NCBI GenBank assembly: GCA_015488875.1 | Contig: WFMX01000179.1 | Coordinates: 1 to 6,730, forward strand | DNA from: Campylobacterota bacterium | GTDB lineage: Bacteria; Campylobacterota; Campylobacteria; Campylobacterales; Sulfurovaceae | DNA length: 6,730 bases | Reading direction: 5' to 3' | The notes under the pieces: model-generated | Seen by the model: only the letters and a program-made list of their open reading frames with translations | Database searches by the model: none | What the model was told of the DNA's origin: nothing | Part shown: piece after piece, positions 1 through 5,014 of the stretch | How positions within the stretch are numbered: the first letter of the stretch is position 1 | Layout of the letters: every line of letters begins with the position of its first letter | Position numbers and translations under genes: made by a program

Positions 1-89
1 ACTGTTACTACTGGTGCTGTATCACCTACGCTGATCTCTGTTCCTGCTAGATTACATACTGTGTCGTTCTTAAATGTTACTGTTGCCAT
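1..89 (-). CDS. tpx: Thiol peroxidase (Tpx), N-terminal fragment cut by the window edge
   Basis: Reading the minus strand from the ATG at 89-87 gives 29 complete codons before the window ends. The peptide begins MATVTFKNDTVCNLAG and continues into an EISVGDTAPVVT stretch. This matches the start of the atypical 2-Cys peroxiredoxin Tpx family: a short beta strand (TVTFK), a variable loop, then the V-G-D-x-A-P-x-V-T segment. Tpx reduces hydrogen and alkyl peroxides using thioredoxin; the catalytic Cys lies further along and is outside the window. A good ribosome site, AAAGGA, sits about 7 bases before the ATG (around 97-102 on the plus strand). The gene lies 184 bp downstream of the acyltransferase-fusion gene on the same strand, and it probably has its own promoter. 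The assignment rests on only 29 residues, so another peroxiredoxin is possible but less likely. Confidence 0.8.
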   Translation of the reverse strand, partial: MATVTFKNDTVCNLAGTEISVGDTAPVVT

Positions 90-121
90 TTTTGTTTCCT
101 TTTTGATTGTTTGATAACCGT

Positions 122-127
122 ATTATG
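122..127 (-). promoter_or_regulatory. Possible -10 box for tpx
   Basis: On the minus strand 127-122 reads CATAAT, five of six matches to TATAAT, about 33 bases before the tpx ATG. No convincing -35 box is visible, which is common for sigma-70 promoters in this phylum. A second candidate, TACAAT at 207-202, lies upstream of the inverted repeat at 155-169. If that one is used, the repeat falls in the early transcribed region. Confidence 0.3.
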
Positions 128-154
128 ACTTAAATCAGATAAATTTAGTCTTAA

Positions 155-169
155 TTAGAATAATTCCAA
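155..169 (-). promoter_or_regulatory. Candidate PerR/Fur-family operator upstream of tpx
   Basis: TTAGAAT-A-ATTCCAA is a 7-1-7 inverted repeat with a single unpaired position (157/167), and one more A/T pair outside extends it to 8-1-8. It agrees with the Bacillus-type PerR box TTATAATNATTATAA at 11 of 14 defined positions, and PerR is the usual peroxide repressor in Campylobacter. It lies 65 bp before the tpx start codon, where a peroxide-responsive operator would make sense. The region is very A+T-rich, so chance similarity is possible. The link to PerR is inference. Confidence 0.35.
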
Positions 170-273
170 TAAATTCACCCCAAAATCATACTTTTAGAAC
201 TATTGTAATAGGTCAATATAGACGCTGTAGCCGTGCCTTGAGAGAAGATATGTATCTTTTGGTAACACATGTA

Positions 274-3200
274 TTACTTACATATCTTCAGAAATCCATC
301 ACTATCTATAGATGCTTTTATCTTCGCATCTATATACTCTATGCCATCTATCATATATGTGATATCACTATCTTTTGTTACTATACCAGATATGAGTAAC
401 ACTCCCACCTCATCACACAGTAAAGGCTCTAGGCTAGCACTATTTACTACGAGTAGCAGTATGTTTGACATCGGCATGCCTAAGCTACCTTTTTTTTCTC
501 CTATCTGTGTAGTGAACTCTAGGCTCTCCATGATGTTTGGGATATTCAGAGTGATGATAGTGGATCTGCCTGATGGTATATATCCTCTATATAATCGAGA
601 GGTAAATTTCTCTTCATATTTGGCGACTATACTCTCATCTGTATCATCGAAAATAACCGTACGCTTCAATGAGCCAAAATGTAGAGACTCTAGCATATCG
701 CTACTACTATAAATCTCTAGCAGTTGTGAATTTGTCAGTAGTGCAGTAGTGCTATATCGTAGTGCAGCCCTGCCTACAGATTTGGGACTAGATGAATCTG
801 GAGTATAGACTACAGGTCTACCTGAAAGTATAGTGGCTATAGATATGACTTCGCAACTTAGTGGTAGTGTAGATAGTATAGTGTCATCTTCTGCGAGATT
901 GAGCATATCTTGAAATTGTCTTATTTCTGATAGTTTGTTGACCTCATCTCTATTTTTGAGATAAATCTTTTTGAGCAGGATTGTGGGTAGTACTCTCGTA
1001 GATATCCCTACTATAGTCATATCTGCACTAGATATATCTATCTTGTCTATATCGAATATCTCTATATTTTTGAGTAAAATATCTATATCTGAATTCTTGG
1101 ATTTTAGCTTAGCAATATAGCTCTCTTTTGTGTATATACACTCTATATTGTGACTCCGAATAGTCTCTACAAACTTATCTGATGGCATAGCAGGGTCTAT
1201 TACTATAGATGATGCAGAGGATATCTTAGACGCAAGTAGCAGAGTGATTCCATCTATAGAGGGCGGCAATAGTATGCCGATAGTTCCACTGTTTAACTCA
1301 TCTATCTTTTTGCTATATAGTATAGTATCTATGAGTAAATTACTGTAGCTCACACGCCCCCGACTCAACTCTATAGCCGAGGTATCACTACCAAATCTTT
1401 TGGCTACCCTTATCCATTCTTGGGCTATAGTAGGCTGAGTTTTTTGATACTCTAGCCCTGATAGATACCCTAGCTTATGTATCTCTTTTTTGACTTGTGT
1501 AGCTTTGGAGTCTACAGGCATAGGTTTGCCAAAGTTTATGATGATATCCCTCTTTAGCTTCCGTCTTAGCTTTTTGTGGTGCGTTGAAGCTCTTGATAAT
1601 CCATCACCCCATAAACCATGCAGATGAAATGGTATTATCACTCCACCGCTACCCTCTACCATTTTTTCAAAGCCTCTCTTGAAGCTACTTAATTGACCAT
1701 TTCGGCTGATAGTTCCCTCAGGAAAGAGACAGATCACCTCTCCACTATCAAGTAATCTAGCTATGGAGAGTTTCGCACCCTTGATGCTCCTAGGCGATAT
1801 GGGTATAGCACCAAAGAGCCTAAAGAATGGTTTGAGATACCATCTCTCATATATACTCTTATCCATCACAAATCGTATACGGCGAGGTATAGCCATCTGT
1901 ACTAGTATCCAATCTATCCAAGATATATGATTTCCTAGTATCAGTACTGCATCATCTTTGGGAAAATTCTCTATGTTTAGTACCTTCACTCTGTATCTAG
2001 CTGATGCTACAAATAGTGTGATAAACTGTAGTAGATTGTCAGGCATATATCGCAGTAGCCATATAGTCGCCACAGCACTAAAGAGTAGCATAAGATAAAA
2101 TAGTCCAATGCTATCTAACCCAAACATAGCAAACAGCACAGTCATCGCCAAAAATGTAAACATGACGATGTTTTGGATGAAGTTGTTGCCTGCGAGTACC
2201 ATACCTAACTCATGTGTTCTGCTGTGGTACTGTATGAGTGCATTGAGTGGAACGATAAATAGACCAGACGATACCCCAAACATAAAGAAGTTGACCATAT
2301 GTCCATATGGGCTAGATATCATAGGTAGCAGGAGAAGTGCCATAGATATACCCACCGCACCTAGCGGTACGCTACCTATAGATATATAAAATTTAGACAT
2401 TTTGCCAGCTATCAGAGAGCCTATCACTATCCCTATACCTGCTATAGCCATCATGCCCTGCACCATGACTGTGTTGGTGACTCCTAAAGTGTTCTTGGCA
2501 TACTCAGGAAAGCTAGAGAGTACTACTTGCGAGACACCCCAGAAGAGCGAAAGTCCCAAGATGGAGTAGAGTATCACATCTTTCTCTCTAAGTAGTGATA
2601 GGTTTTTGCGTAGATAATCACCCCTGATATACTTCTCGAAGTCGAACTTTTTGTGACTATCTATATGTGTGTTGGGCAGTCTATAAGCGAGCAAGAACTC
2701 TACTGTGCTGCCTGCCACTAGCATCCACCCTATAGGTGCTATGTGTTTGAGTATATCAGAGCTGCTGCTGTAGCTGACATCGCTTAGGTAGGATTCAAAC
2801 AGTATGGAGTAGAGAAGTATGCCACCCAATATAGCCGTGGTGGTAGTGGCTTGGACTACACCATTACCCATGGTGATATATCTCTCTCCTGCCAACTCTT
2901 TGATATATCCATACTTTGCAGGGGAGTAGATGGCAGACTGCAACGCAAGCAAAAATGTAAACCCAAATGCAAGCTCAAACCACCCCATATAGTAGCACAG
3001 AGTGATAAATAGTGTGATGACTACAGCTACACCTGCGAGGAGTCTAAGTATATAGCTTTTGGGGTATCTATCACTCAAAAATCCAGATGGCGAAAAGAGT
3101 AGTATAAAGGGTAGGAGTATAAGGGCATTGACTATGGCAGTCAGCACTATCTGAGTCTCTCCATCATATATCTTAAAGACCGTATTTTGTATCACTATCT

Positions 3201-3297
3201 TATGCCCTAGATCGGTAAAGGCATTCAAAAACACTACTACGACATATGACAAAAATCCCTTTATCCTCCAGATACTCCTCTCTATATTGCTCTTCAT
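274..3297 (-). CDS. LplT-like MFS transporter / PlsC-type acyltransferase / degenerate Aas-type acyl-ACP synthetase fusion
   Basis: Predicted inner-membrane protein of 1007 residues. In the family, LplT brings lysophospholipids (2-acyl-glycerophosphoethanolamine) to the cytoplasmic leaflet and Aas re-acylates them. Residues 1-420 form an MFS domain with about 12 membrane segments, a G-x3-D-R loop (72-77) and the LplT-type motif YSPAKYGYIKEL (124-135). Residues 430-610 are a PlsC acyltransferase with HX4D (H457, D462), IPIS (498-501), FPEGT (525-529) and an IIPFHLHGLWG strand (554-564), all intact. Residues 620-1007 resemble the Aas AMP-binding domain but lack the TSGSEGxPKG loop. GYGATE has become GYIPSG (905-910), the TGD triad has become AKI (991-993), and the chain ends where the DRxSRFxKIGGE hinge would begin. 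E. coli LplT plus Aas total 1116 residues, so about 110 are missing. Start: AAAGGA is 8 bases before the ATG at 3297, whereas the ATG at 3306 abuts that site, so 3297 is preferred (3306 would add three residues). Acyl donor is probably ready-made acyl-ACP (inference). Confidence 0.85.
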   Translation of the reverse strand: MKSNIERSIWRIKGFLSYVVVVFLNAFTDLGHKIVIQNTVFKIYDGETQIVLTAIVNALILLPFILLFSPSGFLSDRYPKSYILRLLAGVAVVITLFITLCYYMGWFELAFGFTFLLALQSAIYSPAKYGYIKELAGERYITMGNGVVQATTTTAILGGILLYSILFESYLSDVSYSSSSDILKHIAPIGWMLVAGSTVEFLLAYRLPNTHIDSHKKFDFEKYIRGDYLRKNLSLLREKDVILYSILGLSLFWGVSQVVLSSFPEYAKNTLGVTNTVMVQGMMAIAGIGIVIGSLIAGKMSKFYISIGSVPLGAVGISMALLLLPMISSPYGHMVNFFMFGVSSGLFIVPLNALIQYHSRTHELGMVLAGNNFIQNIVMFTFLAMTVLFAMFGLDSIGLFYLMLLFSAVATIWLLRYMPDNLLQFITLFVASARYRVKVLNIENFPKDDAVLILGNHISWIDWILVQMAIPRRIRFVMDKSIYERWYLKPFFRLFGAIPISPRSIKGAKLSIARLLDSGEVICLFPEGTISRNGQLSSFKRGFEKMVEGSGGVIIPFHLHGLWGDGLSRASTHHKKLRRKLKRDIIINFGKPMPVDSKATQVKKEIHKLGYLSGLEYQKTQPTIAQEWIRVAKRFGSDTSAIELSRGRVSYSNLLIDTILYSKKIDELNSGTIGILLPPSIDGITLLLASKISSASSIVIDPAMPSDKFVETIRSHNIECIYTKESYIAKLKSKNSDIDILLKNIEIFDIDKIDISSADMTIVGISTRVLPTILLKKIYLKNRDEVNKLSEIRQFQDMLNLAEDDTILSTLPLSCEVISIATILSGRPVVYTPDSSSPKSVGRAALRYSTTALLTNSQLLEIYSSSDMLESLHFGSLKRTVIFDDTDESIVAKYEEKFTSRLYRGYIPSGRSTIITLNIPNIMESLEFTTQIGEKKGSLGMPMSNILLLVVNSASLEPLLCDEVGVLLISGIVTKDSDITYMIDGIEYIDAKIKASIDSDGFLKICK

Positions 3298-3357
3298 ACT
3301 ATTCATCCTTTACGACTATCAAAGTTGGGAACTTATCAAAAACCTGTGATTTTAGAT

Positions 3358-3363
3358 ATTATA
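3358..3363 (-). promoter_or_regulatory. -10 box of the fusion-gene promoter, next to an AT palindrome
   Basis: The minus strand reads a perfect TATAAT at 3363-3358, about 52-61 bases before the chosen start codon, a sensible distance for a short leader. The -35 region is A-rich and does not match TTGACA. A perfect 7-4-7 palindrome, ATATATT-ACCC-AATATAT (3361-3378), overlaps the -10 box and fills most of the spacer. It could be an operator or merely AT-rich sequence. Confidence 0.45.
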
Positions 3364-3417
3364 TATTACCCAATATATCTTATTTTCTCACATCAATAAC
3401 TCGACATAAGAGACTTT

Positions 3418-3447
3418 TAGTCAATATACAGCTTTACTGAGTATAAT
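3418..3447 (+). promoter_or_regulatory. Sigma-70-type promoter for rpmI-rplT
   Basis: A perfect -10 box TATAAT occupies 3442-3447. TAGTCA at 3418-3423 matches TTGACA at four of six positions with an 18 bp spacer. Transcription would begin near 3454, giving a leader of about 50 bases before rpmI. The promoter faces away from that of the fusion gene, so 3307-3505 is a divergent control region. The leader has no long hairpin. Confidence 0.6.
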
Positions 3448-3505
3448 ACAATCCATTTTCTTAATCGTAAGCGTAAATGAAAAAATATCTGTAAAGGAGT
3501 AGAAT

Positions 3506-3697
3506 ATGCCTAAAATGAAGAGTGTAAAAGGTGCTGTCAAGCGTTTCAAAGTCAAAAAAAGTGGCAAGATCAAAAGAGGTACGGCTTATAGAAGTCACAT
3601 CCTCACAAAAGTCGATGGCAAACATCATAGATCTATGAGATCATCAAAATATATAGATCAGGCTGATGCTAAAAACATCAAAGAGATGATCAACTAA
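3506..3697 (+). CDS. rpmI: 50S ribosomal protein L35
   Basis: A 63-residue, strongly basic protein starting MPKMKSVKGAVKRFKVKKSG, followed by KIKRGTAYRSHILTK and an HHRSMRS segment: the L35 signature across its whole length, at the usual size. L35 is a small structural component of the large ribosomal subunit. A strong ribosome site AAAGGAG (3493-3499) lies 6 bases before the ATG. It is the first gene of a two-gene unit with rplT, 109 bp downstream. infC, which precedes rpmI in many bacteria, is not here; the upstream neighbour is the divergent lipid gene. The Campylobacterota-like sequence is one of the better taxonomic clues in the window. Confidence 0.97.
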   Translation: MPKMKSVKGAVKRFKVKKSGKIKRGTAYRSHILTKVDGKHHRSMRSSKYIDQADAKNIKEMIN

Positions 3698-3806
3698 TCA
3701 TCAACGAAGCTGTTCCCCCGATAAGGGGCAAGTTCAAACAGAGATAATGTTTGACACCTAATACTAACCGAGTATTCGGACAAAAGTTCTAAGGTAAAGG
3801 AAAACA
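3698..3806 (+). promoter_or_regulatory. Structured rpmI-rplT spacer, candidate L20 autoregulatory site
   Basis: The 109-base gap can fold into three hairpins. The first is CCCC-CGATAA-GGGG (3715-3728), extended by a TG/CA pair beyond a two-base TT bulge. The second is TCAAACA-GAGATAA-TGTTTGA (3734-3754), a perfect 7 bp stem. The third is AATACT-AACCG-AGTATT (3760-3776). The third competes with CCGA-GTAT-TCGG (3768-3779), because they share bases. None is followed by a U-run, so these are not ordinary terminators. The rplT ribosome site AAAGGA (3796-3801) lies 5 bases before its ATG. L20 is known to repress its own operon by binding mRNA in E. coli and B. subtilis. That this spacer does so here is inference; no match to an L20-binding fold was established. 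Confidence 0.4.
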
Positions 3807-4163
3807 ATGAGAGTAAAAACAGGTGTAGTCAGAAGTAGACGACATAAAAAACTATTAAAACAAGCTAGAGGCTTCTACAGCGGAAGAAGAAAACACTTCA
3901 GAAAAGCTAAAGAGCAACTAGAGAGATCACTCGTATATGCTTACAGAGACAGAAGACAAAAAAAGAGAGATTTTAGAAAATTGTGGATCATCAGAATCAA
4001 CGCAGCTACAAGATTGAACGGTATGAACTACTCAACATTTATGCATGGTCTCAAACTAGCCAATATAGAGCTAGATAGAAAGATACTCGCAGATATGGCG
4101 ATGAATGCTCCAGAGAGCTTCACCAAAGTAGCAGAAGCATCCAAGGCAGCTTTAGCAAAGTAG
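3807..4163 (+). CDS. rplT: 50S ribosomal protein L20
   Basis: A 118-residue, very basic protein, the normal L20 length. The long N-terminal helix that threads into 23S rRNA runs from MRVKTGVVRSRRHKKLLKQA through RKHFRKAKEQLERSLVYAYRDRR. The family signature KKRDFRKLWIIRINAA lies at 52-67, followed by the globular RNA-binding part (RLNG, FMHGLKLANIELDRKILADMA, 69-98). L20 is needed early in large-subunit assembly and in some bacteria also represses translation of its own operon. The start codon has the ribosome site AAAGGA 5 bases upstream. It follows rpmI after a 109-base structured gap. A long palindrome begins 12 bases after the stop codon. Confidence 0.98.
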   Translation: MRVKTGVVRSRRHKKLLKQARGFYSGRRKHFRKAKEQLERSLVYAYRDRRQKKRDFRKLWIIRINAATRLNGMNYSTFMHGLKLANIELDRKILADMAMNAPESFTKVAEASKAALAK

Positions 4164-4175
4164 AAATTTACAAGA

Positions 4176-4220
4176 GGGGACATTGGTTTTGTGAGCGTAG
4201 CGAATCAAACCTGTGTCCCC
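4176..4220 (+). repeat. 45-base palindrome (element C) downstream of rplT, with GCGTAGCGAA apex
   Basis: The sequence is symmetric about 4198 without gaps. The outer stem GGGGACA/TGTCCCC has 7 pairs. Two weak positions follow, then GGTTT/AAACC, a U-C mismatch, G-U and U-A pairs, tandem G-A/A-G mismatches, two G-C pairs and a GUA triloop. There is no U-run after it (GTATAAG follows), so it is not a classical intrinsic terminator, though it may protect the rplT mRNA 3' end or terminate weakly. The apex GCGTAGCGAA (4195-4204) and flanking words (GACA-TTG-TTTT on the left, AATC on the right) recur in the palindromes at 6581-6639 and 6671-6730, so I treat it as a member of a repeat family. Confidence 0.7.
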
Positions 4221-4360
4221 GTATAAGTGAATATCCGACCTCAGCCAAAAAATGCACAAGATATTATCTATTTCACCTCTCTATTCATAACCAACCCACA
4301 ACTTTCACGAAAACCAAAAAAGTGAGATCATAAATATCTGAATATTTGGGATATTTTCGA

Positions 4361-4366
4361 TATAAT
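4361..4366 (+). promoter_or_regulatory. -10 box of the promoter for the PAP2/glycosyltransferase unit
   Basis: A perfect TATAAT at 4361-4366 lies 27 bases before the GTG start, implying a leader of about 20 bases. No good -35 box is visible; TGAATA at 4339-4344 is a weak candidate. A perfect 6-4-6 inverted repeat, AAATAT-CTGA-ATATTT (4332-4347), covers the -35 region and could be an operator. The stretch 4221-4330 holds nothing recognisable. Confidence 0.5.
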
Positions 4367-4393
4367 TCAGTCAACATCACACAAGGGTAGCAT

Positions 4394-5014
4394 GTGAATA
4401 GCAATTTCATCAAAATCTATTATACTATATTTACTCTTGTCGTGTTATCTTCGCTCTACTCATACTTTCGGCTAGACAAAACCATACTAGACTATATGTA
4501 TCATCAATGGGGCAATCCAAACATACCATTTGGAGCTATACACACATTCTCACAGATAGGCAAATCGACATGGTATATAGTAGGCTCTATCATCGCCTAT
4601 ATCATATGGAGAGATAGAGATCCCCTCATAGCTAAGGCATCTATCTATATACTCTCTACTACTATCCTATCTGGAATAGCTGTCAACATCATCAAAGTTA
4701 TCTTTGGTAGAGCTAGACCGATTTTATATATAAAAGAGCATATATATGGTTTTAGCTGGTTCAACCTAGATGTAGTACATAGGTCATTTCCATCAGGACA
4801 CTCTACTACAGCTATGGCTGTAGCTGTAGCTTTTGCTCTACTTTTACCCAAATATCGCATATGGTTTATATCTTTTGGTCTAGCCATAGCATTGAGCAGA
4901 GTGATACTCACAGAACACTATCTATCAGATGTCATAGTGGGTAGCTTCTTGGGCTATAGTAGTAGTCTATTTCTCTATCGTATATTTTATCGTGAGCAAG
5001 AGAGTGTGAAGTGA
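4394..5014 (+). CDS. PAP2-superfamily membrane phosphatase (lipid phosphatase)
   Basis: A 206-residue integral membrane protein carrying the complete acid-phosphatase triad: KX6RP at K101-R108-P109, PSGH at 133-136, and SRX5HX3D at S168-R169-H175-D179. H175 is the nucleophile and H136 the general acid by family precedent. About six hydrophobic segments, the first near 7-24, place the active site on the periplasmic face. Relatives remove phosphate from undecaprenyl pyrophosphate, phosphatidylglycerophosphate or lipid A (PgpB, LpxE, LpxF); the sequence alone does not choose among them. The downstream ArnT-like gene, overlapping by 4 bases, favours a role in lipid A or surface-glycan modification or in undecaprenyl carrier recycling (inference). 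The start is GTG at 4394 with AAGGG (4383-4387) six bases before it. An ATG at 4392 is out of frame and followed at once by TGA. Confidence 0.92.
   Translation: MNSNFIKIYYTIFTLVVLSSLYSYFRLDKTILDYMYHQWGNPNIPFGAIHTFSQIGKSTWYIVGSIIAYIIWRDRDPLIAKASIYILSTTILSGIAVNIIKVIFGRARPILYIKEHIYGFSWFNLDVVHRSFPSGHSTTAMAVAVAFALLLPKYRIWFISFGLAIALSRVILTEHYLSDVIVGSFLGYSSSLFLYRIFYREQESVK

Noticed and set aside
245..258. AAGATA-TG-TATCTT palindrome after the fusion gene as an intrinsic terminator
   Set aside because: The two-base loop is too tight, the stem is all weak pairs apart from one G-C per arm, and no U-run follows on the minus strand.
174..273. Search for the missing Aas C-terminal subdomain beyond the stop codon, as evidence of a recent nonsense or frameshift mutation
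   Set aside because: Translating all three minus-strand frames downstream of the stop shows no DRxSRFxKIGGE-like hinge or other Aas residues, so a simple recent truncation is not supported within this window.
262..277. GTAACACA/TGTATTAC near-palindrome over the fusion-gene stop codon
   Set aside because: Only eight weak pairs with no loop and no U-run; it fits chance in AT-rich DNA and gives no clear regulatory reading.
269..712. A 147-codon open frame on the plus strand opposite the 3' end of the fusion gene
   Set aside because: It lies entirely antisense to a well-supported coding region, has low-complexity Ser/Ile-rich content and no recognisable motif. Other antisense frames at 2108-2389, 4645-4911, 5493-5768, 6093-6527 and 6413-6631 were dropped for the same reason.
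3246..3440. A 64-codon plus-strand frame spanning the start of the fusion gene and the divergent promoters
   Set aside because: It overlaps the 5' end of the fusion gene antisense and covers both promoters; no ribosome site or family resemblance is evident.
3756..3779. Resemblance of the CTAATACTAACCG stretch in the rpmI-rplT spacer to the 3' end of 23S rRNA
   Set aside because: The shared words are short, the rest does not match, and the L20-binding region of 23S rRNA is elsewhere in the molecule.
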